From NCBI GenBank assembly GCA_944321175.1, contig CALUKI010000018.1, positions 1 to 64,000 on the forward strand: a DNA stretch of 64,000 nt. Direction: 5' to 3'. The stretch is from an uncultured Alistipes sp. (GTDB lineage Bacteria; Bacteroidota; Bacteroidia; Bacteroidales; Rikenellaceae). The stretch's first letter is position 1; each line of letters opens with the position of its first letter. Under the pieces are notes generated by a model. The model saw only the letters and a program-made list of their open reading frames with translations. It was not told the DNA's origin and did not search any database. Of this stretch, positions 17,078 through 25,390 are shown one piece after another. A program made the translations under genes and the position numbers.

Positions 17078-18937
17078 ATGAAAAAAACGAATCTGTTTCT
17101 TGTTTTCGGGTTATTGTGCCTGCTGCATATGGGAGCGGCAGCCCGGACGACATCCGGCCGTACATGGATCGAAGAGGACTACCGCAAAACGGAATACCGC
17201 ATTCCGATGCGCGACGGCATTCATCTGCATACAACGGTCTATGCGCCATGTGATACGACGGAGCGCCATCCGATACTGCTGACCCGCACGCCCTACTCCT
17301 GCCGGCCCTACGGCAAGGAGTTTGCCCCGTCGCTGTGGCGGTCCTACCTGTATGATTACGCCCGCAGGGGCTACATCCTCGTCTTTCAGGATGTGCGGGG
17401 CCGCTGGATGAGCGAAGGGGAATTCGTCCAAGTACGGCCCTATCTTGCGGACAAACGCGACGACACGACAATCGACGAGGCGAGCGACGCCTACGATACG
17501 ATCGATTTCCTGGTGCGCACGCTTCCAGCCAACAACGGCCGTGTAGGCGTTTACGGCAACTCCTACCCCGGCTTTTATGCCCTGATGGCGGCGGCGTGCG
17601 GACATCCCGCCTTGCGGGCCGCTTCTCCGCAGGCGCCCGTTACCGACTGGTTCATGGGCGACGACGTCCACCACAACGGTGTACTCTTCCTGCGGGACGC
17701 CTTTTCGTTCATCGGCGGCAGCATCGGGAGGCCGATGAACAACCCTACCGGCAAGGGCCCCCGCGTCCCCCGCTACCTGCGCTCAGGCGAGACCGAATAC
17801 GACTTCTTCCTGCGCAAGGCGACACTCGATTCGCTGTCGTCGATGCTGGGCGATACGGTTCGTTTCTGGCAGGAGCTGATGCAGCACCCCGATTACGACG
17901 CATGGTGGCAGGAGCGGTGTTCGGTGCGTGCGATGCACGACCTGAAGCCCGCCGTGCTGGTTGTCGGCGGGTTGTTCGATGCCGAAGACTGCTACGGTGC
18001 ATGGACGACCTACGCATCGATCCGGCGGCAGAGTCCCGCAACCTCCTGCCGGCTGGTCATGGGGCCCTGGGTGCACGGCGGCTGGCGCTCTTCGGACGGC
18101 GGAAACCGCTTGGGGGCGATGCGTTTCGGCGAGGAGTCCCTGACCGATTATTTCCAACAGCGGATCGAGATTCCCTTCTTCGACCATTACCTGCGCGATG
18201 TCGCCTTCGAGGAGAGACCCGCAGCGGCAACGGTCTTCTTTACCGGAGAGAACCGCTGGCGGACGTTCGACGCATGGCCGCCGGCAGCAGGCATCAGGGA
18301 AAACCTCTACCTGCACGGAGACGGCACGGTTTCAACCGCCCGGCCGCAGGAACGGCAGTCGTTCAGCAGCTACCGCTCCGACCCGGCGACGCCGGTACCC
18401 TACGACCATCCGGTCGGTGCGAAGCGCGACAAGGCCTACATGGTTGCCGATCAACGCTTCGCCGCCGAACGCGACGACGTCGTGACGTTCGTTTCCGAAC
18501 CGCTCGACACCGACATGACGCTGGCCGGCGCTCTCCGAGCCGTTCTCTACACCGCAGTTTCGACCACGGACGCCGATTTCGTCGTCAAGCTCATCGACGT
18601 CTGGCCCGAAGCATCGGAGCATGCAGGGTATCAGATGCTCGTGCGGGGCGATATCATGCGGGGCCGTTACCGGAACAGTTTCTCCGCTCCCGAACCGTTC
18701 GAGCCGGAGCGTGTGACCGAGGTGGCCTTTACGCTGCCCGACATCGCCCACACGTTCCTGCGGGGACACCGCATCGCCATTCAGATACAAAGTTCGTGGT
18801 TCCCGCTGGCAGACCGCAATCCGCAGCAGTTCATCGACATCCGCCATTGTAAAGCCGACGACTTCGTCCCCTGCGACGTGCAAATCTACCACGACCGCCG
18901 GCATCCCTCCCGCCTGGAGGTGCTGCGGCTGCCGTAA
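17078..18937 (+). CDS. secreted CocE/NonD-family hydrolase (X-Pro dipeptidyl-peptidase S15-like)
   Basis: A 619-residue exported serine hydrolase. Residues 1-21 are a signal peptide (LVFGLLCLLHMGAAA). The alpha/beta-hydrolase core has the nucleophile elbow YGNSYPGF (Ser about 162), acid GGLFDAEDCYG (Asp about 301) and base GPWVHGGW (His about 333). The C-terminal 200 residues form the jelly-roll domain of the S15/CocE family (ADFVVKLIDVWPEA, LRGHRIAIQIQSSWFP). It probably hydrolyses an amide or ester in the periplasm; substrate (Xaa-Pro peptide, acyl ester or beta-lactam) is unknown. Monocistronic, with its own promoter and a downstream hairpin. Confidence 0.9.
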   Translation: MKKTNLFLVFGLLCLLHMGAAARTTSGRTWIEEDYRKTEYRIPMRDGIHLHTTVYAPCDTTERHPILLTRTPYSCRPYGKEFAPSLWRSYLYDYARRGYILVFQDVRGRWMSEGEFVQVRPYLADKRDDTTIDEASDAYDTIDFLVRTLPANNGRVGVYGNSYPGFYALMAAACGHPALRAASPQAPVTDWFMGDDVHHNGVLFLRDAFSFIGGSIGRPMNNPTGKGPRVPRYLRSGETEYDFFLRKATLDSLSSMLGDTVRFWQELMQHPDYDAWWQERCSVRAMHDLKPAVLVVGGLFDAEDCYGAWTTYASIRRQSPATSCRLVMGPWVHGGWRSSDGGNRLGAMRFGEESLTDYFQQRIEIPFFDHYLRDVAFEERPAAATVFFTGENRWRTFDAWPPAAGIRENLYLHGDGTVSTARPQERQSFSSYRSDPATPVPYDHPVGAKRDKAYMVADQRFAAERDDVVTFVSEPLDTDMTLAGALRAVLYTAVSTTDADFVVKLIDVWPEASEHAGYQMLVRGDIMRGRYRNSFSAPEPFEPERVTEVAFTLPDIAHTFLRGHRIAIQIQSSWFPLADRNPQQFIDIRHCKADDFVPCDVQIYHDRRHPSRLEVLRLP

Positions 18938-19061
18938 ACCTGCACTGCGCGCGATAAGCGTTGCAACACGGATACTGCGCAGCGGCCCTCCCGCATGAAG
19001 GATCCGGCGGGAACAGGGCCGGCAAGGGCCAAGGTGCCCGCATTCGACAAATCATGAACAC

Positions 19062-19093
19062 CAACGGCCTCTTCCGCAGGGGAGAGGCCGTTG
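19062..19093. terminator. bidirectional hairpin between hydrolase and ROK kinase
   Basis: CAACGGCCTCT (19062-19072) pairs perfectly with AGAGGCCGTTG (19083-19093), loop of 10 nt, between convergent genes. Confidence 0.65.
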
Positions 19094-19132
19094 AATCTTC
19101 AGCCGAGACGCCGCACGCCGCAATCCTGCGGA

Positions 19133-20242
19133 TCAGCGGGATCCCTGCATATCTATCTTGTTCAAGGCAAAGGCATAGGCGCCCAACGAAATGGCTTTGC
19201 TGGCGCCGATGCGCGAAGTCATGATTCCGATCCGTTTCTGCGGGTCGTAGGTCACCTCGCGGTCGCTGCCATAGACCTTCAGATGCCGTACATCGCCCCG
19301 TGCGAAGGCGTCGAACTGCGTCGGATCGTCCAGATCGTAGATCTTCATCTGCACGCGGTTGTGGGTTTCGCCCTTGAAAGTCCGCATCTGCCGGTGCATC
19401 TCCTTGAGCAGTGCCGGCATGATGTATTTCCGGGCTGCGGTGATACCGCCGCCGATGACGATCAGACCGTCGATCAGCGACACGGTCGTCGCCATGGCGT
19501 CGCCGGCCACCTCACCGAAACGGGCAAAGGCTCGCCGTGCGGCCTCGGCATCGCCCTCACGTCTGCCCTCGGCGATTTCGAACATCTCCCTGGGTTCGGG
19601 CGCCGGGCCTTCGATACCGGCATATTCGCTGTAGAGCCGTTTGAGTCCTCGGATCGAGACACCCTCCTCGACATCATAGTCGGGCAGATCCTTGTGCGGC
19701 AGGCAGAAGGTCTCGATGCAGGAGTTGTCGCCCACATGCATGCGGCCGCCGGAGACGATTCCCACGCCGAACCCCGTTCCCCATGTGTATCCGATCAGAT
19801 TGTGGAACCGTTTCGGACTTCCGGCAGTCTCCAGCCGGGCATTGATCTCCGGCAGCACGCCGGCCAACGCCTCGCCGTAGGCGAACAGATCGCCGTCGTT
19901 GTTGATGAAGGTGGGAAGATGAAACTGATCCTCAAGGAAATCCTTCAGAGCCACCCCGTCCCGGAACGACGGGAAGTTGGGAAGATAGCCGTCGATGATG
20001 CCGAGCGGATAGTCGGCCGGTCCGGGAAAGGCGAAACTGATGGCGGCCGGCAGCTCCGGAAGGCGTTCGATGATCATCCGGAATCCTTCGACCAGCGTTC
20101 CCAGACAGCGGTCGAGGTTGTCGGCCCGCGACGGCAGCGTAATGGGATCGACGACGAAACGATCGCCCTGCACGGCGCCGAAGACGAAATTCGTACCTCC
20201 GGCATCGAGTGTGATTACCACACGTTTGTCCTTTTCATACAT
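19133..20242 (-). CDS. ROK-family sugar kinase (glucokinase-like)
   Basis: A 369-residue cytoplasmic ROK protein. ATP-binding LDAGGTNFVFG is at residues 12-22, FAFPGPAD follows, and the catalytic NND is at about 114-116 with YGEA. IGYTWGTGFGVGI and the adenosine-loop IVIGGGITAARKYIMP are clear. No N-terminal DNA-binding domain is present, so it is a kinase rather than a repressor. Encoded 31 bp after malQ, it would phosphorylate glucose released by the glucanotransferase, which fits a glycogen/maltodextrin role. Sugar specificity is inferred from context. Confidence 0.87.
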   Translation of the reverse strand: MYEKDKRVVITLDAGGTNFVFGAVQGDRFVVDPITLPSRADNLDRCLGTLVEGFRMIIERLPELPAAISFAFPGPADYPLGIIDGYLPNFPSFRDGVALKDFLEDQFHLPTFINNDGDLFAYGEALAGVLPEINARLETAGSPKRFHNLIGYTWGTGFGVGIVSGGRMHVGDNSCIETFCLPHKDLPDYDVEEGVSIRGLKRLYSEYAGIEGPAPEPREMFEIAEGRREGDAEAARRAFARFGEVAGDAMATTVSLIDGLIVIGGGITAARKYIMPALLKEMHRQMRTFKGETHNRVQMKIYDLDDPTQFDAFARGDVRHLKVYGSDREVTYDPQKRIGIMTSRIGASKAISLGAYAFALNKIDMQGSR

Positions 20243-20273
20243 GGTTGTTCAGGTTGTTTTGTTTTTCTGCGGT

Positions 20274-22877
20274 TCATGAATGGCTGCGTTCTGAACGGCG
20301 GAGCATGCTGCGGATGCTTCGGTTGAATTCATCGGCTTCAAGCAACTCTTCCAGTGTCAGATGCATTCTGTAATTCCAGTAGTTTTCGGGATCTGCGGGA
20401 TCGTTGATCCGTTCGGCTTCGGGATCGGGACGGCGCAGGGCGGCATCGGTGGCCAGCCAGTCCTGCAGCGGCAGGACGGCAAGCATCGACCGGCCGCCGA
20501 GTGTCCGTTCGACGATCCGGCGGCACAGTGCCGGCGAAAGCTCCGCCGGGGCCTTTCCGCGACGGTGCAGCACCTCCGAGAAATAGCGTTGCGCAAGGGC
20601 CGGATCCTCCTGCCACCAGTTGCGCAGGGGGGACATGTCGTGTGTCGAGGTTGTCCCGACAGAGAGGTATGGATATTCTGCCGGATCGCCGAAACGCTCG
20701 CCGAAACGTTTGGGCATGCGTTCGACGTCAAGTGACAGGATCCGCAGCTGCGCCATGACCTCCGGTACGCAGGCCGGGATCATCCCCAGATCCTCGCCGC
20801 AGGCCAGCATCGGCGTCGCATCGAGCAGCGCCGGCAATTTGCGCAGCGCCTCCTCGCGCCAGAAACCGTTGTGGCGATGGTAGAAATACACTTCATGCAG
20901 GCGGTCGAACGCCTGCCGGTGCGCTTCATCGAGTTGCCGGTAGAGACACGTCTCCTGCGCCGCGATACGGGGATGATAAAATCCGGGGCGTCCGCCATCC
21001 TCCAGAAACAGAACCTCCTCGCACAGGCGCAGCAATCCTTCGCGCAACCGCCGCCGGCGACGGTCGGGACGCGCGCCGAAATGTGCGACGATGCGTCGCT
21101 GTGTCGCCACTTCGGGCCGCAACGCGCCATCGGCGACATATTGCCGCTTCACTGTTCCGGCATCGGAGCCGAACAGCGCCTGCAAGGTCTCGTCGTTCAC
21201 CGCCGGACGGGTATAACGCCCCTCCGAGAGGTCGAATCCTGCCGCCGCCAGCTCTTCGCGCGAATAGGGAAGCGCCGGCCGGAAATGGCCCAGCAGCCCC
21301 CGCACGGCATCGGCGGGAATCTCCCAGATACGGAAGAATCCGAGGATATGGTCGATCCGGTAGGCATCGAAATACTCCGCCATCTTGCGCAGACGGGCCC
21401 GCCACCAGCCGTATCCGTCGCGGGCCATCACCTCCCAGTTATAGGTCGGAAAGCCCCAGTTCTGACCTTCGGCGGCAAAGGCGTCGGGCGGAGCGCCGGC
21501 CTGCCCGTCACACCGGAAAAGCGTCGGGTGGCGCCACACGTCGGCACTCGCGGGACTGACCCCGATCGGAATATCTCCCTTGAGCAGTACGCCATGATGT
21601 CGGGCATAGCGGCTTGCGTCGCTCAACTGACGGTGAAGATGATATTGCAAAAAGAGATAAAAACCAGTCTCTTCCGAATTTTCTGATATAAATCCCGGCA
21701 CGCGGTCTTCGTCATATCGGGCATCGTCGCCCCACTGCCGGAAATCGGCCGTCCCCTTCCGGTCGCGCAACACGCTGAAGACGGCATAGGGGTCGAGCCA
21801 CGGCCGGTTTTCTTCATAGAAGCGGCGATACTCCTCCGTTGCACATACGTCTTTCCATGTATCACGGTAGAGCTGTACGGCCCATGCGAGTTTGCGGGCC
21901 ATGACCGTCTCGTAATCGACCGCTGCAAGGGCATTGAGGCGCCTTTGTTCGCGGCGGTAGCGGGCATCGGGTTTCAATCCGGCCGCCGTCAGCGAGAGAT
22001 AGAGCGGATGGAGCGCAAAGCTCGAAATGGCGTTGTAGGGATAGGAGTCGCGCCGCGTGCGGCTGCGGATCGTGTCGTTGACGGGCAGCAGCTGCAATAC
22101 GCGCAGTCCCGTCCGGATGGCCCAATCGACCATGCGTTTCAGATCGGGGAACTCCCCGACGCCGAAATCCTCCTCGCTGCGCAGCGAAAAGAGCGGGACG
22201 GCACATCCTGCACCGCGCCACAGCGGAGCCGTTCCGTGCAGTTGCAGATCGGCAACGACCGTCCGTCCGGGCTCCGTCCGGCGGAAGTCGAAACGCCGGT
22301 TTCCGCCCTCCTCCCACCACACGGGTCGTTTCGTGCGGCGATCCAGAAGGAGGAATTTGTATTCAAAAGAGGCTGTTGCGGCAAGCGTGATGCTCCAGCG
22401 CGGAAAATCGGTGTCGTCCAGCGGCTGGAAACGGCTCCATTCACCCAGTTCCGGTGTGCTTCCGGCCAGCGCCAGCACCTGATCGGGCCGGACAGCCGGT
22501 GCCGAGACCGTCAATGTCAGGTTTCCCACCACCGGACGAGCATGTACCGCACGTCGCTTTTTGCGGGCAAAAATGCCCTCGGTGAAGGCCGACGAATAGA
22601 ACGGGGCGTCGGCCGGACGCTCCGACCACCGGTCGCAGATGTGCCACCGCTGCACGTCGGACGTGAGGGTCAGGCGGCGGCTGCGCCATTCGCGGCGCAC
22701 GACCCGCCCCTCGCGCTCCACCTCATATCCGTAACGGATCTCCCCGGCCGGAAGTTCCAGCCGACAGTGCCAGCGGCCGCCGTCACCGCAGGTCATCGCG
22801 ACACGCCGCCGGCCGTCGTTCCAGACAAGTCCTTCGCCCCATACGGTGCGGTAGTCGATTTCGAAAACAGCCTCCAT
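20274..22877 (-). CDS. malQ: 4-alpha-glucanotransferase (GH77) with N-terminal starch-binding modules
   Basis: An 867-residue amylomaltase of the DPE2-like type. Two CBM20-like modules occupy about residues 1-105 and 115-225 (second: LTVSAPAVRPDQVLALAGST, LGEW, FEYKFLLLDR). The GH77 barrel follows: APLWRGAGCAVPLFSLRSEE, LRVLQLLPVNDT, the nucleophile region YRIDHILGFFRIWEIP, the acid/base ACGEDLGMIP and TSTHDMSPLRNWW. A large insertion within the barrel, as in DPE2, is present. It transfers maltosyl/glucosyl units between glucans and releases glucose. It lies between ybaK (4-bp gap) and the ROK kinase in one operon. Confidence 0.93.
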   Translation of the reverse strand: MEAVFEIDYRTVWGEGLVWNDGRRRVAMTCGDGGRWHCRLELPAGEIRYGYEVEREGRVVRREWRSRRLTLTSDVQRWHICDRWSERPADAPFYSSAFTEGIFARKKRRAVHARPVVGNLTLTVSAPAVRPDQVLALAGSTPELGEWSRFQPLDDTDFPRWSITLAATASFEYKFLLLDRRTKRPVWWEEGGNRRFDFRRTEPGRTVVADLQLHGTAPLWRGAGCAVPLFSLRSEEDFGVGEFPDLKRMVDWAIRTGLRVLQLLPVNDTIRSRTRRDSYPYNAISSFALHPLYLSLTAAGLKPDARYRREQRRLNALAAVDYETVMARKLAWAVQLYRDTWKDVCATEEYRRFYEENRPWLDPYAVFSVLRDRKGTADFRQWGDDARYDEDRVPGFISENSEETGFYLFLQYHLHRQLSDASRYARHHGVLLKGDIPIGVSPASADVWRHPTLFRCDGQAGAPPDAFAAEGQNWGFPTYNWEVMARDGYGWWRARLRKMAEYFDAYRIDHILGFFRIWEIPADAVRGLLGHFRPALPYSREELAAAGFDLSEGRYTRPAVNDETLQALFGSDAGTVKRQYVADGALRPEVATQRRIVAHFGARPDRRRRRLREGLLRLCEEVLFLEDGGRPGFYHPRIAAQETCLYRQLDEAHRQAFDRLHEVYFYHRHNGFWREEALRKLPALLDATPMLACGEDLGMIPACVPEVMAQLRILSLDVERMPKRFGERFGDPAEYPYLSVGTTSTHDMSPLRNWWQEDPALAQRYFSEVLHRRGKAPAELSPALCRRIVERTLGGRSMLAVLPLQDWLATDAALRRPDPEAERINDPADPENYWNYRMHLTLEELLEADEFNRSIRSMLRRSERSHS

Positions 22878-22881
22878 TCCG

Positions 22882-23394
22882 TTACTCTTCGAGATTGGAA
22901 TCCTCCTCGTGCTCCTCGCGGATCAGGCCGGCGACCTCGGCATGCGTGAATGCAATCAGCGCATCGGGCGCCACGCGGATCTGCAAACCCCGCACGCCGG
23001 CACTCACATAGATCTCCCCATGATCGAGACACGAACGGTGAATATAGGTCGGGAATGCGCGTTTCATACCGATGGGCGAACAGCCGCCACGGATATATCC
23101 CGTCACGGGCAGCAACTCCTTCATCGGTATCAGATCGACCTTCTTGTTTCCGGAGACACGGGCGGCAAGTTTGAGATCGACCTCGGAATCGCCCGGCACC
23201 ACACAGACAAAATAACCGCTGCGTTCGCCGTGCAGGACAAGCGTCTTGAATACACGGTCGATCGGCTCGCCCAGCTGTGCGGCGACATGCGTGCACGACA
23301 GATCCGCTTCATCCACCTCATAGGGGATCAGCGTATAGGGAATCTTCGCCCTGTCGAGCAGACGGGCGGCATTGGTTTTGTCGATTCGTTTCAC
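22882..23394 (-). CDS. ybaK: YbaK/EbsC-family Cys-tRNA(Pro) deacylase
   Basis: A 170-residue aminoacyl-tRNA editing domain that hydrolyses Cys-tRNA(Pro) (or related mischarged species). Family features are NAARLLDRAKIPYTLIPYEVD, VFKTLVLHGE, the catalytic lysine region AARVSGNKKVDLIPMKELLPVTGYIRG, SPIGMKRAFPTYI and SAGVRGLQIRVAPD. No ATG is available at the family N-terminus; the start is taken as GTG at 23394 (VKRIDKTN). A -7 box lies only a few bases upstream, so the message may be leaderless. First gene of the ybaK-malQ-ROK operon; function link to glucan metabolism is not obvious. Confidence 0.88.
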   Translation of the reverse strand: MKRIDKTNAARLLDRAKIPYTLIPYEVDEADLSCTHVAAQLGEPIDRVFKTLVLHGERSGYFVCVVPGDSEVDLKLAARVSGNKKVDLIPMKELLPVTGYIRGGCSPIGMKRAFPTYIHRSCLDHGEIYVSAGVRGLQIRVAPDALIAFTHAEVAGLIREEHEEDSNLEE

Positions 23395-23398
23395 AAGG

Positions 23399-23406
23399 CA
23401 AATGTA
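23399..23406 (-). promoter_or_regulatory. -7 box TACATTTG almost abutting the ybaK GTG
   Basis: Minus-strand TACATTTG ends 4 bp before the GTG start codon, placing transcription start at or next to the start codon. A clear -33 box is not seen. Confidence 0.5.
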
Positions 23407-23471
23407 GCGAATTTGTCGCGTTTTTATAACGAAACGAAATACTTTTATAAGCAGGAAACGATATTTTTCCC

Positions 23472-23479
23472 TACCTTTG
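23472..23479 (+). promoter_or_regulatory. -7 box TACCTTTG for gpsA-like operon
   Basis: TAnnTTTG match 35 bp upstream of the ATG at 23515. Confidence 0.65.
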
Positions 23480-23514
23480 TCTCCGTACAGGTCATACACA
23501 AAAACGAATACGAC

Positions 23515-24549
23515 ATGAGCACCATTACCATCGTCGGCGCCGGCATGATGGGATCGGCACTGGCCTTTCCCGCCCGCGAAAACGGCCACGACGTCCGCCT
23601 GACAGGCACACATCTGGATCGGGAGATCATCGAGACATCGAAACGGACGGGGCAGCATCCCAAATTCGACCGTCCCTTTCCTGCCGGAGTCGAATATTTC
23701 CAGATCGACCGGCTCGACGAAGCGTTGAGAGATGCCGACATGGTCATCTGCGGCGTGAACAGTTTCGGCGTGGACTGGTTCATGGAGAAGGTACTCCCCC
23801 ACATTCCCGACACGACACCCGTTCTTTCGGTCACGAAAGGGCTGATCGCCTGTGACGACGGGACACTGATCAGCTACCCCGAATACTGGAAGCGGAACAT
23901 CGCGCCGCGCCGGATGAATCTCAATGCGGTGGGCGGTCCCTGCACCAGCTACGAACTTGTCGCCCACGACCACACGATCGTAACCTTCTGCGGAGAGGAT
24001 GTGGCGACGCTGCGTCTGATGCGGGAGTTGATGCAGACCTCCTACTACCATATCCGGATCTCGACCGACGTCATGGCCGTAGAGAGTGCCGTAGCCCTCA
24101 AAAATGCCTATGCGTTGGGCGTAGCGCTGGCCGTAGGTCTGAGCGAGAAGATCAACGGCGTGGGCAGCAAACCCCACTACAACTCACAGGCCGCGATGTT
24201 TTATCAGGGTGTAACGGAGATCCGCAAACTGCTCCTCTACCTTACGGGCAGCGACGAGCAGATCGATACGGCGGCCGGCGACATGTATGTAACGGTCTTC
24301 GGAGGCCGTACACGACTCATCGGCACCTTGCTGGGGCGCGGTTATACGATCGAACAGGCACTTGAGGAACTGAAGGGTGTAACACTCGAATCGCTGGTTA
24401 TCATCGGTCGCATCAACAAGGCGATCAAACGCCTTGCAGCCGACGGAAAACTCGATGCCCGCGACTTCCCGCTGCTGATGCACATGGATGCCATCATCGA
24501 AGGGAAGGCAACCTCCGAGCAGATTCCCTGGACGAGTTTTACGGAATGA
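23515..24549 (+). CDS. NAD(P)H-dependent glycerol-3-phosphate dehydrogenase-like protein
   Basis: A 344-residue dehydrogenase that would reduce dihydroxyacetone phosphate to sn-glycerol-3-phosphate for phospholipids. The start at 23515 (MSTITIVGAGMMGSALAFPA) gives the Rossmann GxGxxGxA motif at once; the longer frame upstream is non-family. Further features: VICGVNSFGVDWF, VLSVTKGL, VGGPCTSYELV, the catalytic-lysine helix ESAVALKNAYALGVALAVGL, and GDMYVTVFGGRTRLIGTLLG. It is diverged from classical GpsA (GPS motif altered to GGPCTSYE), so a related 2-hydroxyacid or polyol-phosphate substrate is possible. It overlaps the HAD gene by ATGA. Confidence 0.82.
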   Translation: MSTITIVGAGMMGSALAFPARENGHDVRLTGTHLDREIIETSKRTGQHPKFDRPFPAGVEYFQIDRLDEALRDADMVICGVNSFGVDWFMEKVLPHIPDTTPVLSVTKGLIACDDGTLISYPEYWKRNIAPRRMNLNAVGGPCTSYELVAHDHTIVTFCGEDVATLRLMRELMQTSYYHIRISTDVMAVESAVALKNAYALGVALAVGLSEKINGVGSKPHYNSQAAMFYQGVTEIRKLLLYLTGSDEQIDTAAGDMYVTVFGGRTRLIGTLLGRGYTIEQALEELKGVTLESLVIIGRINKAIKRLAADGKLDARDFPLLMHMDAIIEGKATSEQIPWTSFTE

Positions 24550-25223
24550 TACAACGACAGACGATGGCGACGATAAAAGGCGTTCTGTTCGATATGGACG
24601 GCGTGTTGGTTGACAACATGCGCATCCACTCCGAGGCGTTCGGCATTCTCTGCGGACGATACGGTTCGCACAACTATACGGGCAGCATCTGCCATTTCGC
24701 AGGCCGCAGCAACGAAGAGATCCTGCGGGCGCTGTTTCCGCCGGAGGTGGTGGAGCGATATGGCTGGCAGGCGCTCAGCGACGAGAAGGAGGCGATCTAC
24801 CGCGAATTGTATGCCGCGCAAATCAAGCCGGCGAAAGGCCTTGTGGCATTTTTGAAACAGTTGACCGAGAACGGCATCCGTTGTGCCGTCGGGTCATCGG
24901 CCTGCCGGCACAACGTGGATTTCGTCTTCGAGCGCTGCGGCATCGGACAATACTTTTCGGCCGTGGTAAGCAGCGACATCGTAACGCGCTGCAAGCCCGA
25001 TCCGGAGATCTATCTCAAAGCGGCCGGAGCGCTGCAGCTCGAACCGGCGGAGTGTGTCGTATTCGAGGATGCTGCGGCCGGCATCGAGGCGGGGTGCCGA
25101 GCCGGGATGAAGGTCGTGGCACTTGCCACAAGCCTTTCGCACGAGGAACTGGTCGCAGCCGGAGCATCGCTCGTAATCGACGACTTCATGCAGATCGACC
25201 TCGAACGGCTCGGCCGGCTATAA
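24546..25223 (+). CDS. HAD-superfamily phosphatase/phosphoglucomutase-like
   Basis: A 225-residue HAD hydrolase of the beta-phosphoglucomutase-like subfamily. Motif I is VLFDMDGVLVDN (nucleophile and general acid Asp), a helical C1 cap follows, motif II is AVGSSA, motif III CKPDPEIYLKAA, and motif IV VFEDAAAGIEAG. The start overlaps the stop of the gpsA-like gene (ATGA); an internal start at MATIKG is also possible. Operon pairing with a glycerol-3-phosphate dehydrogenase suggests a polyol- or sugar-phosphate phosphatase, but this is inference. Confidence 0.85.
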   Translation: MIQRQTMATIKGVLFDMDGVLVDNMRIHSEAFGILCGRYGSHNYTGSICHFAGRSNEEILRALFPPEVVERYGWQALSDEKEAIYRELYAAQIKPAKGLVAFLKQLTENGIRCAVGSSACRHNVDFVFERCGIGQYFSAVVSSDIVTRCKPDPEIYLKAAGALQLEPAECVVFEDAAAGIEAGCRAGMKVVALATSLSHEELVAAGASLVIDDFMQIDLERLGRL

Positions 25224-25274
25224 CATCCGCCGCCGCTTTCTCTGAAAAGAGCCGGATAAGAGGAAGGGTAATTG

Positions 25275-25314
25275 AAAAAGAGAAGTTTCACCGCGGAAAC
25301 TTCTCTTTCTTTTC
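25275..25314. terminator. rho-independent terminator after the HAD gene
   Basis: GAGAAGTTTC (25280-25289) pairs with GAAACTTCTC (25296-25305), flanked by A-run and T-rich tails. It can serve both the plus-strand operon and the convergent glycosyltransferase operon. Confidence 0.85.
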
Positions 25315-25390
25315 AGTGTCTGTGCGGACGACAGAAGAATGCGCCGCGAGAGGTCAGCCGGACAAGATACGCGAAAATATCCAATTATCT

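Noticed and set aside
19091-20326. 411-codon plus-strand frame over the ROK kinase
   Set aside because: Antisense shadow of ROK motifs.
22882-24177. 431-codon minus frame containing ybaK with a long N-terminal extension
   Set aside because: The extension is antisense to the gpsA-like gene and crosses its promoter; ybaK starts at the GTG at 23394.
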